Assembly (NCBI GenBank): GCA_937981955.1
Contig: CALJNA010000067.1
Span: 1-60,743 of the forward strand
DNA: 60,743 nucleotides
Direction: 5' to 3'
DNA from: an uncultured Granulosicoccaceae bacterium
Lineage (GTDB): Bacteria > Pseudomonadota > Gammaproteobacteria > Granulosicoccales > Granulosicoccaceae
The first letter of the stretch is position 1, and every line of letters starts with the position of its first letter. Under the pieces are notes generated by a model. It was not told where the DNA came from. It did not search any database and worked only from the letters and a program-made list of their open reading frames with translations. The position numbers were made by a program, and so were the translations under genes. Shown piece by piece: positions 8,553 through 17,355 of this stretch.

Positions 8553-11500
8553 ATGAGAGTTATTAAAAAGCGAACGCTAAGAGCAATAATTAATCGAACT
8601 ACGCGAAAAACACGCGTAGTGCTTTTGCTGGTTGGTGTATCTATCCCATTAACGGCTTGGTCACTTGGCTTGTCGGACTATTTGAATCAATCAACGGTGA
8701 CGGCATCGTCATCGCAGTTTGAAACAAACACGTCTAACAATACTGACACGGTGCAAATAATTCCCAACGCCGAACTGATTGTTGTGAAACAGGTTATAAA
8801 CGACGATGGTGGTGTTGGTAGCCTGAATGACTTTGTTGTGGCCAGTGACGCGGGAACTTTGAATTTTGATGCTGGCGTGCTGTCAGGCAGCACGACAACA
8901 TTTACATCCGACACGTTATATGTACCACCAGGCACGTATTCGCTAACCGAAATAGACTTTGATGGTTACACCGAAGGTGCATGGTCTTGTACCGTTGGCA
9001 CGGTAGGGAATACTGCGTTCGATTCAGGCTCTGTAACGTTAGCGTTTGGTGAGCAGACCGTTTGTACCATTGTCAATGATGATATTGCTCCAACCCTGAC
9101 ACTGGCCAAAACCGTTGTTAATGACGACGGCGGTATTCTTGCTGATACCGATTTCTCCATATCGATTGACTCTACAGTCGTATCCAGTGGCGCTGCCACA
9201 ACGGTTGCTGCCAACACACCCATTCTTATTAGTGAATTGGACGTGGATGGCTATACAGAAGGCACCTGGTCTTGTTCTGATGCCAACGGCCTGACTACAT
9301 CACTGCCGACTGCTGGTCTGGCTACTGGCGAGTCTATTACGCTTGCATCGGGTGCCGATGTTACCTGTTCTATCACCAATGACGATATTGCGCCCACATT
9401 AACCCTGACCAAAACTGTGGTGAACGATAATGGTGGTGATCTGGCCATTGTTGATTTTGATATTTCCATAGACGGTACGGTTGTTACCAGCGGCACTCCA
9501 AACACCGTTCTGGCTAATACAGCACTGACCATTTCAGAACTTGACGTTGATGGTTACACAGCGGGTACCTGGGCGTGTACCGATGCTACCGGCCTGACAA
9601 CAGGATTACCAAGTGCCGGCGTTGCCACCGGTGAAGCGGTCACGCTTGCCTCTGGCAGCGATGTCACTTGTGCCATATCTAACGATGATATTGCACCGGT
9701 ACTAACACTGACCAAGACGTTGGTTAATGATAATGGCGGTGTTAATACCATCAGCGATTTTGATATATCTATTGATGGCACTGTAGTTACCAATGCTGCG
9801 CCTAACACCGTTCTGGCGAACACACCGATCACTATTTCAGAACTTGATCTTGATGGTTACACCGAGGGCACCTGGGCATGTACTGATACAAACGGCTTAA
9901 CCGCTACATTACCTACCGCCGGTGTTGCAACCGGGGCAGCATTGACACTGGAGCCGGGTAGTGACGTTACCTGTGCCATTACCAACGATGATGTTGCGCC
10001 TTCTTTGACACTGGTGAAGGTATTGTCTAATGATGATGGCGGGCTCAAGACAATAGAAGACTTTGACATATCCATTGACGGAGTAGAGGTCGTTAGCGGT
10101 AGCAACAACATCGTGGCTTCTAATACTAACATCACCATTTCAGAACTTGATCTGGATGGTTATACAGAGGGTACCTGGTCGTGTACAGACTCTACTGGCC
10201 TGACTAGCGGATTACCAACAGCCGGTGCTGCAACAGGAGCAACGATCAGTCTTGAAGAAGGTTCGATTGTAACCTGTGAAATCTCCAACGATGATATTGC
10301 TCCGTTGCTGACATTGACCAAAACCGTGATTAATGATGATGGTGGTCTGCTGGCGATTGATGATTTCGATATTTCAGTTGATGCAGCTGAAGTAACCAGC
10401 GGAACGCCGAGTACAGTGCTGGCTAATACGCCTATAACCATCTCTGAACTGGATGTTGATGGTTATACCGAAGGTACTTGGGCATGTACCGATGCAAACG
10501 GGCTAACAACCACATTGCCTGCTGCGGGAACCGCAACTAGCACGTCTCTAAACTTACTGCCAGGCTCTGATGTGACATGCGCCATTACGAATAACGATAT
10601 TGCACCGACACTCACGTTAACCAAAACACTGGTTAACGATAACGGTGGTGATCTGACCATTGCTGACTTTGATGTGTCTATTGATGGCGTTGAGATTGTT
10701 AACGGTGGCTTGAATTCCGTGACATCGAATGTTGCCATATTGATCAGTGAATTGGACATGCCTGGATACACCGAAGGCACATGGTCTTGTACAGACGCTT
10801 CGGGCCTTACTGCAACACTACCAACCGCAGGCCTTGCCACCGGTGAATCGATTACCCTTGCGCCTGGAGCGGTGGTGGATTGTGCAATCAGTAATGATGA
10901 TATTGCACCAACCCTTACGTTGACCAAGACCGTTGTTAACGATGATGGTGGTGACAAGGTGATTAGCGACTTCAACATATCGGTTGATGGTGTTGTTGTA
11001 CCTTCCGGTGCCATTAATACCGTAACGGCGAATGTGGGAGTACTGATATCTGAGTTGAATATTCCTGGATACACATCCGGAACGTGGTCTTGTGCAGATG
11101 CAGCAGGGTTAACATCCGGACTGCCTACCGCTGGTGCCGCTACCGGAGAGTTGATCACGCTTAAGCAGGGAAGTGACGTTACATGTTCGATCACTAACGA
11201 TGATATTGCACCGACTTTGACATTGGTGAAAACCGTTGTGAATGACAATGGTGGTGACAAGGTTATCGACGACTTTGATATTTCGATTGACGGGGTAGAA
11301 GTAACCAGTGGCACCGCCACTACAATGACTGCCAATACCCTGATTACTATCAGCGAACTTGACCTGGTGCCTTATTCGGAAGGTACCTGGGCTTGTAGTG
11401 ATGCAAACGGTTTAACAACTGGATTGCCAAGCGCCGGGCTTGCGACTGGAACCGATATTAGTCTGCTGCCAGGTTCGGATGTGACTTGTTCAATCGTCAA

Positions 11501-11798
11501 TAACGATTTGGGTATTGATCTAACCATTGCCAAGGCTGTTGATGACCCTACACCGAATATTGGTCAAACCATCACGTTTACATTGGAAGTGTCGAATGCG
11601 GGTCCAGATGTTGCCACGAATGTAACGGTAACAGACCCGGTACCAGCAGGCTTTACCTATGTTGGTTCGTCAATGAGCGGTGGAGATGCATCGAGTGATG
11701 CAGACCCAACGGGTGCAGGATTGTCCTGGACAATCAACTCGCTTCCGGTTGGTTCACCTGCTTCACTGACGTTTCAAGCAGTTGTAAACGCGCCATAA
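8553..11798 (+). CDS. Exported stalk-like protein with nine tandem CnaB/prealbumin-like repeats
   Basis: A 1,081-residue protein with a long basic n-region and hydrophobic core (VVLLLVGVSIPLTAW) as signal peptide. Residues about 38-70 look like the C-terminal strands of a DUF11 domain (LNQSTVTASSSQFE...SNNTDTVQIIP) without the rest. Nine repeats follow from about residue 72 to 985; repeats 2-9 have a unit of exactly 101 residues. The consensus is LTKTVVNDxGG...DFxISIDG...ISELDxDGYTEGTWxC...GSDVTCxITNDDIAP. Each keeps a Lys, a Glu, a terminal Asn and two Cys, as expected for CnaB-type folds with a possible isopeptide bond and a disulfide. The protein ends in a DUF11 N-terminal part that stops at SLTFQAVVNAP, the same point as in the preceding protein. 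It is probably a rigid stalk subunit. Long antisense frames across it are repeat artefacts. Confidence 0.9.
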   Translation: MRVIKKRTLRAIINRTTRKTRVVLLLVGVSIPLTAWSLGLSDYLNQSTVTASSSQFETNTSNNTDTVQIIPNAELIVVKQVINDDGGVGSLNDFVVASDAGTLNFDAGVLSGSTTTFTSDTLYVPPGTYSLTEIDFDGYTEGAWSCTVGTVGNTAFDSGSVTLAFGEQTVCTIVNDDIAPTLTLAKTVVNDDGGILADTDFSISIDSTVVSSGAATTVAANTPILISELDVDGYTEGTWSCSDANGLTTSLPTAGLATGESITLASGADVTCSITNDDIAPTLTLTKTVVNDNGGDLAIVDFDISIDGTVVTSGTPNTVLANTALTISELDVDGYTAGTWACTDATGLTTGLPSAGVATGEAVTLASGSDVTCAISNDDIAPVLTLTKTLVNDNGGVNTISDFDISIDGTVVTNAAPNTVLANTPITISELDLDGYTEGTWACTDTNGLTATLPTAGVATGAALTLEPGSDVTCAITNDDVAPSLTLVKVLSNDDGGLKTIEDFDISIDGVEVVSGSNNIVASNTNITISELDLDGYTEGTWSCTDSTGLTSGLPTAGAATGATISLEEGSIVTCEISNDDIAPLLTLTKTVINDDGGLLAIDDFDISVDAAEVTSGTPSTVLANTPITISELDVDGYTEGTWACTDANGLTTTLPAAGTATSTSLNLLPGSDVTCAITNNDIAPTLTLTKTLVNDNGGDLTIADFDVSIDGVEIVNGGLNSVTSNVAILISELDMPGYTEGTWSCTDASGLTATLPTAGLATGESITLAPGAVVDCAISNDDIAPTLTLTKTVVNDDGGDKVISDFNISVDGVVVPSGAINTVTANVGVLISELNIPGYTSGTWSCADAAGLTSGLPTAGAATGELITLKQGSDVTCSITNDDIAPTLTLVKTVVNDNGGDKVIDDFDISIDGVEVTSGTATTMTANTLITISELDLVPYSEGTWACSDANGLTTGLPSAGLATGTDISLLPGSDVTCSIVNNDLGIDLTIAKAVDDPTPNIGQTITFTLEVSNAGPDVATNVTVTDPVPAGFTYVGSSMSGGDASSDADPTGAGLSWTINSLPVGSPASLTFQAVVNAP
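9100..11523 (+). repeat. Eight consecutive 303-bp coding repeats
   Basis: The segment starting with the codons for TLTLxK recurs at about 9100, 9403, 9706, 10009, 10312, 10615, 10918 and 11221, a period of 303 bp with no length change. Protein identity between units is high, but third positions differ widely, for example the codons for the VNDDGG motif. This suggests old duplications held by purifying selection rather than a recent expansion. A ninth, more diverged unit lies before them at about 8775. Confidence 0.9.
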
Positions 11799-11802
11799 GC
11801 AA

Positions 11803-14800
11803 ATGATGAATCGTCTTTCAGTCAAGCTGCTTAGTGCCACGGCAGCCCTGTTCTTCGGATCAGGGCTGACGTCGGTCTATGCGCTTACTGAAACCGATTT
11901 TACCAACACTGGTATCGTTCTCTCTGCGCCAACGCAATATGAGAACAATGATAATAATAACAATAGCGTCGTATTGGTGCAGCCAAAAGGATTGACGGTT
12001 GAGAAGGTGGCTGACGCATCGACCATGTCTACGCCTACGCAGTTGGGCGATGTGATCAGTTATACCATCACGCTGGATAATATTGGATTATTAGGCCTAA
12101 CTGGTATTACGCTGGCAGACTCTATTATACCGGCTGCGAACCTGACCTTAAGCGCAGGAGACAGTAACAGCGATAGTGTTCTCGACGCCGATGAAGTTTG
12201 GGTCTATAACGGCAGTTATGCGGTAACTCAGTCTGATATCGACAGTTTCGGTGGCGGCGATGGTGATATCGATAATACAGTAACGGTATCAAGCAATGAG
12301 CTGGATCCAATCACTGACGATGCGGAAGTGCCCATCACACAAGCACCGGCATTCACCGTTGTCAAAACCGTAGATAAACCATCGATATCTGCACCTGGCA
12401 CACTTACTTACTCAATAGCGGTAAAGAACACCGGTAATCAGACACTAACCGGCATTAGCCTGAACGATGCGCTACCCGACGCATCTGTTGGCTCACCTAC
12501 CGGTCCAAATGCTGATACCGGCATTTCCGGTGCGCTGGATGTCGGCGAAACGTGGACATATATCGTTAGCTATAACGCAACTCAAATTGACATAGATTCC
12601 GGTGCTCCACTGGTTAACACAGTTAGCGTGACAACAACTGAAACCGGCGCGGATATTCAATCGGACAATGCGCAGACAACGATTGCCAAAGCACCGGCAA
12701 TGGTTGTGAAGAAGGATGTCGACATACTGGATATCAATGCACCAGCAACACTTGGTTATATTATTGTTGTAGAAAATACCGGTAACGTAACGCTCAACAA
12801 TGTGACACCTGTTGATACCTTGCCCGATGGTAGCAACGGCGTGCTTGCCGGACCTTTGAACGACTCGGGCATAGCAGGCGCATTGGATGTTGGAGAAAGC
12901 TGGACTTATAACGTTTCTTATAACGCTCCACAGGGTGATATTGATGCAGCGCTTGATCTGGTTAACACGATTATCGTTACCTCTGACGAAACGGGCACTG
13001 ACCCGGTAACGGATACGGCTTCAACCACTATAAAAACAGCACCGTCCATGACGGTGTCTAAAGCAGTTGATATAGCTTCGATCAATTCACCTTCAACGCT
13101 TAACTATTCCATTTTTATCGAGAACACGGGCAATGTCAGCCTTAGTAATGTTGCACCTGTAGATACTTTGCCTGATGGCACCACCGCAACCTTGGTTGGG
13201 CCGCTAACAGATACCGGTTTGGCCGGTCAGCTTGATGTGGGTGAAATCTGGGAGTACACCACCAGCTATGCTGTATCACAGTCAGAAATTGATCTTGGTT
13301 TAGCGCGCACCAATACCGTTGACGTTACGAGTACTGAAACGGGTGGCGATGTGTTTAGCGATACAGCGCAAACGACTATTGCACGCTCTCCTGCCTTTAC
13401 GTTGGCAAAGTCTGTTGATGCTGCAAGTATTACGGAACCGGGAGTACTCAACTATCAAATTGTTATCAACAACACGGGCAATACCTCTTTAACTGATATT
13501 CAACTTAGTGATACCTTGCCTAATGCTACGTCTGCGATACTGACTGGGCCCGTTGCCGATATCGGAGCAAGTGGGGTTATGGATGTCGGTGAGAGCTGGA
13601 CGTACATTGGTCAGTACACAGCAACCCAAGCTGATATAGATTCTGGTACGGCCCTAACGAACAGCGTAACCGTATCAACTGCAGAAGCTGGCAGTCAGGA
13701 TGACACCGCTGTAACCTCAGTTAGTCAAGCGCCTGGTATTGATATAGCCAAGGCGAACACCGAAACCGAATTTACCGCTTTGGGCGACACCGTAAACTAC
13801 ACCCTGACGGTGACCAACACCGGCAACGTCGTATTGTCGAATATCGTTGTTAGCGATCCGATCGCAGATGCGAGCTCGCTAACTTGCGCATTGCCAATGC
13901 CGTTTGTCTTACAACCTGGCGCACAAACGACGTGTACTGCGACACGCAGTGCAGCAGTTATAGACATAAGCGCTACTCAGATTGTTAATCAGGCCAGCGT
14001 TAGTTCAGACGATCCGGCAGGTAACAATGTTTCTTCTGTCAGTAACACGGTTATTGTGCAAATGCTGCGGATACCGCCGTTGGCAACTGATGATGACTTT
14101 CAATCACCGGTGGGCGCAGTGCCGATCACTTTGGAAGGTGCCACGGATGATATGGATACCAATGCTGATCTTGACCCGACAAGCGTGAACCTGACGGGTG
14201 CAGGTGCTACCGATCTGGATGGTGACGGGGACAATGATACGCTTGTTGTGGCAGGTGAAGGCACCTGGTTGGTTGATGATGCAACGGGCCAGGTCACGTT
14301 CACTCCATTGCCCGGGTTCACGGCAGATCCCACCCCAACAACTTATACCGTCAGTGATGCGACCGATTTGGTTTCAAACGAAGCACTGTTGAGTATCGAT
14401 TACCCACAAAGCGCTCCGGTTGCTGAAGATGATTACAAACAAAACACTCAGGTGGAAAGTCCGACCAATCCTACAACGTTAAATGTACTGGCTGACAATG
14501 GTAGTGGTGTCGACAGCGATCCGGAAAACGATATTGATGTTCAAAGTGTTAATTTTGTCAGCGCAGCGGCTGTGGACAGCGATGATGACGGAGATAACGA
14601 TACATTAGTCGTTGCTGGTGAAGGAACCTGGGTTATTGACAATGCATCAGCCAATGTCACCTTCACCCCGGAAGCTGGATTTCTGTCAGACCCGACCCCC
14701 GTCTTCTACACGATATCAGACATTAACGGGCTGGTGTCTAATGAAGCGCTTATCACGATTGATTATCCGCAAACAGCACCGGTTGCCAATGACGATGAAA

Positions 14801-17355
14801 AACTGAATCAGCCGTTAGGACAGCCGGCGACGGTTGCGACCGTCGTTAATGACGAAGACCCTGAGAATAATCTTGATCCAACGACTGTAATGTTGCTCGA
14901 TCCGGATACTGCCAATCGAGTAACCACTCTGACTATTCCCGGTGAAGGTGTTTGGACGGTTGACCCGGCAACTGGTGATATTACGTTTACTCCAGAGCCA
15001 GGGTATGTAGAAGACCCTGCGCCTGTTCAATACACCGTTAGCGATACCACCGGTCTTGAATCGAATATTGCGTCGGTTATCGTTTCCTACGAAGAGCCGG
15101 CTGCGCTCGAAGGTATCGTCTGGCTTGATGCCGATCGCGACGGACAGGTGGGTGCTGACGAAGAACGCAAAGCCGGCTGGACGCTTAAGGTTTATGACGA
15201 TAACGGCACCCTCGTGGCCACAACAATGACCGATGCAGACGGCTATTATCTCGTTGAAGGCTTGATACCCGGCGTGTTTACCGTCGAATTCTTTAACGAG
15301 AATGGTGTCTTTATGGATATCCAGACCACCGACGGTATTGTTTCCGCAGGTGAAATGGTGAACTTGCCCTTACCGGTAGATCCAGGCGGAGTCGTGTACG
15401 ACAGCATAACGCGTGAAGCCGTCGCTGGCGTAACCTTGAACATGGTAAATGTCAAAGGTGACTTGTTACACCCAGATTGTCTGTATGCAAATCAGCAGTC
15501 GCAGGTAACAACTGACGATGGTCTGTATGCATTCAATCTGAATCCGGGTGCACACAATACCTGTCCATCAGAGGGCATTTATCGCATCCAGATTGCAAAT
15601 GCTCCAACAGCGTATCACCCGAACTTTTCTGCGATTATCAGACAGGAAGGAGCGGCAAGCTGCGGCGATGTAACGCTTGGCTGTGCCGTATCGCGTACGT
15701 TTGAATCTGATGTAAACGAGACAAATTGTACGATCGACTCTCATCCTGGTACCAATGCTTGCGAGGTACAGTTTCAACCTGATGCGCCCGATGAGAAACA
15801 ACAGACTCAGTACTTTGTCGAGTTCTACATTCAAAGCGGTGATCGTAACGTCATCTTTAACCACTTGCCAATAGATGCGCGTGCCAACGATGCTCAAATT
15901 CTATTGAGTAAAACCGCTGATAAGCGAGCGGTGTCGGTTGGTTCGTTTGTCGAATACACGCTTACGGCTGAGAACACCAAAGAAGTCCCGGCTGTTGATA
16001 TAGCCATTGTTGATGATCCCCCATCTAACTTTAGCCTGGTTGCCAGCTCGATTCGAATGATTCAGGCAGGTGTTGACGGAGAATTTGACACTGCTGATGA
16101 CGCTGTTCAAACATTGAACCCGAGCGATTTGAATCCGATTTTGCTAAACGGTATTGACTTTGAGCCGCTTGAAACGATTCGTTTTAAATACGTTATGCGC
16201 GTAGGAGTTGGTGTTGTAGCTGGTAGTTACGCCAATAAGGCCACAGCCAGCGGGCTGGGTGGTGTTGCGAGTAACACCGTATCTGCAACGGTCGAAATTA
16301 TTCCCGATCCGGTGCTGGAACAAGCGACGCTGGTTGGTAAAGTCTTCAATGACCGTGATGCCGATGGTGCGCAAGACCCTGCAGGTGCAACTGGTGTTGC
16401 GCTGCGCAGCGATCACTACGGCTGGAACAGTTTGAACCTGCCACCGTTACCGGGCAGAGACAGTGTGAATGATGACCCGGCAGAACATGCAGCGATTGTA
16501 AATATGCCGATATCTGATAACAATCGATTTATGGTGGTTACGCGTGAAGGAACACGTATCAGTGTTGATCACGAAGGCACAATATCTGAAGCACACGTAG
16601 GTGCCAAGGCCCGCGGCATGAACGCTCAGGACATTCGCGTTTGCACTCAATATACCCGGGCAATTCCAACTAATCAGCAAGGTACAAGCACCGGCGATGG
16701 TGTTGAATCTGATGTATTGCAGATTGTGATTCAGAACTACGGTGTTAATGAGGAAGGAATACCGGGTGTTCGTCTTGCGACCGTAACCGGCCTCCTGATT
16801 GAGACAGACGCTTACGGACGGTACAGCATTCCAGATGTAGATGCGGGTACAACCGGCATAGGTCAAAACTTTGTGCTTAAAGTAGACCCTGCGACCTTAC
16901 CTCAAGGTTCCCGTTTCACTACTGAAAACCCATATGTGTTGCGCATCGTTAATGCGTCTTTGAACAAAATTAATTTCGGTGTTCTGGTGCCGGATGATGA
17001 TCCATATCTGGAAGTGGACAGTCAATTGTGTATTCAGGATGAGAACGAGCAGGTTTACCAGAGTGTGGAAGTCAGTCTGGGATCGGTATTTTTCGATACT
17101 GATAAACACAACGTTCGCGAAGATCAGCGCGGCATCGTACTCGATATAGTTAATAAACTGCGTGAGTACGGTGGTGGGCAGATACTAATTGAGGCACATA
17201 CCGATTCGCGCGCCAGTAAAGAATACAACCTGAAGCTCGCTGAACGTCGCGCCGAGACCATTCGCAATATTCTCAGTGAAAGTCTGGGAAGTGAAATGAT
17301 GGAGCTTATTAGCGTGGATGTAAATCCGGCAGCCTACACGGAGCAGGAACAATGA
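11803..17355 (+). CDS. Giant exported mosaic protein (DUF11, CshA-like, SdrD-like, OmpA C-terminus)
   Basis: A 1,850-residue protein with signal peptide (SVKLLSATAALFFGSGLTSVYA). Just after the cut lies a DUF11 C-terminal strand set (FTNTGIVLSAP...NNNNSVVLVQP). About six DUF11/DUF7507-like Ig repeats reach about residue 750 (motifs YSIxxxNTGN and LDVGExWxY). Three CshA-type fibril repeats follow at about 755-1095 (GEGTWxVDxATGxVTFTPxPGF, then YTxSDxxGLxSN). An SdrD B-like domain starts near 1100 (GIVWLDADRDGQ), then a complete DUF11 at about 1364-1500, a second SdrD-like module at about 1506 (LVGKVFNDRDADG), and an OmpA C-terminal domain from about 1755. The OmpA motif HTDSRASKEYN...ERRAET keeps the Asp and Arg that bind diaminopimelate in peptidoglycan. 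Cluster order and domains suggest a cell-wall-anchored base. The stop overlaps the next start (ATGA). Confidence 0.9.
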   Translation: MMNRLSVKLLSATAALFFGSGLTSVYALTETDFTNTGIVLSAPTQYENNDNNNNSVVLVQPKGLTVEKVADASTMSTPTQLGDVISYTITLDNIGLLGLTGITLADSIIPAANLTLSAGDSNSDSVLDADEVWVYNGSYAVTQSDIDSFGGGDGDIDNTVTVSSNELDPITDDAEVPITQAPAFTVVKTVDKPSISAPGTLTYSIAVKNTGNQTLTGISLNDALPDASVGSPTGPNADTGISGALDVGETWTYIVSYNATQIDIDSGAPLVNTVSVTTTETGADIQSDNAQTTIAKAPAMVVKKDVDILDINAPATLGYIIVVENTGNVTLNNVTPVDTLPDGSNGVLAGPLNDSGIAGALDVGESWTYNVSYNAPQGDIDAALDLVNTIIVTSDETGTDPVTDTASTTIKTAPSMTVSKAVDIASINSPSTLNYSIFIENTGNVSLSNVAPVDTLPDGTTATLVGPLTDTGLAGQLDVGEIWEYTTSYAVSQSEIDLGLARTNTVDVTSTETGGDVFSDTAQTTIARSPAFTLAKSVDAASITEPGVLNYQIVINNTGNTSLTDIQLSDTLPNATSAILTGPVADIGASGVMDVGESWTYIGQYTATQADIDSGTALTNSVTVSTAEAGSQDDTAVTSVSQAPGIDIAKANTETEFTALGDTVNYTLTVTNTGNVVLSNIVVSDPIADASSLTCALPMPFVLQPGAQTTCTATRSAAVIDISATQIVNQASVSSDDPAGNNVSSVSNTVIVQMLRIPPLATDDDFQSPVGAVPITLEGATDDMDTNADLDPTSVNLTGAGATDLDGDGDNDTLVVAGEGTWLVDDATGQVTFTPLPGFTADPTPTTYTVSDATDLVSNEALLSIDYPQSAPVAEDDYKQNTQVESPTNPTTLNVLADNGSGVDSDPENDIDVQSVNFVSAAAVDSDDDGDNDTLVVAGEGTWVIDNASANVTFTPEAGFLSDPTPVFYTISDINGLVSNEALITIDYPQTAPVANDDEKLNQPLGQPATVATVVNDEDPENNLDPTTVMLLDPDTANRVTTLTIPGEGVWTVDPATGDITFTPEPGYVEDPAPVQYTVSDTTGLESNIASVIVSYEEPAALEGIVWLDADRDGQVGADEERKAGWTLKVYDDNGTLVATTMTDADGYYLVEGLIPGVFTVEFFNENGVFMDIQTTDGIVSAGEMVNLPLPVDPGGVVYDSITREAVAGVTLNMVNVKGDLLHPDCLYANQQSQVTTDDGLYAFNLNPGAHNTCPSEGIYRIQIANAPTAYHPNFSAIIRQEGAASCGDVTLGCAVSRTFESDVNETNCTIDSHPGTNACEVQFQPDAPDEKQQTQYFVEFYIQSGDRNVIFNHLPIDARANDAQILLSKTADKRAVSVGSFVEYTLTAENTKEVPAVDIAIVDDPPSNFSLVASSIRMIQAGVDGEFDTADDAVQTLNPSDLNPILLNGIDFEPLETIRFKYVMRVGVGVVAGSYANKATASGLGGVASNTVSATVEIIPDPVLEQATLVGKVFNDRDADGAQDPAGATGVALRSDHYGWNSLNLPPLPGRDSVNDDPAEHAAIVNMPISDNNRFMVVTREGTRISVDHEGTISEAHVGAKARGMNAQDIRVCTQYTRAIPTNQQGTSTGDGVESDVLQIVIQNYGVNEEGIPGVRLATVTGLLIETDAYGRYSIPDVDAGTTGIGQNFVLKVDPATLPQGSRFTTENPYVLRIVNASLNKINFGVLVPDDDPYLEVDSQLCIQDENEQVYQSVEVSLGSVFFDTDKHNVREDQRGIVLDIVNKLREYGGGQILIEAHTDSRASKEYNLKLAERRAETIRNILSESLGSEMMELISVDVNPAAYTEQEQ

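Noticed and set aside
8537-8553. Sequencing frameshifts splitting one giant surface gene into three
   Set aside because: Each downstream gene has its own start and a full signal peptide inserted at the break, and the break occurs twice at the same residue; a frameshift would not create signal peptides.
8687-11335. Long antisense open frames across the repeat genes, up to 290 codons
   Set aside because: They recur once per 303-bp unit and mirror the Asp/Thr/Val-rich coding strand. They have no ribosome sites and read as low-complexity Ser/Val/Pro peptides.
9100-11523. Regular repeats as a CRISPR array
   Set aside because: The 303-bp units are continuous coding sequence with conserved protein and diverged DNA; there are no short identical repeats with spacers.
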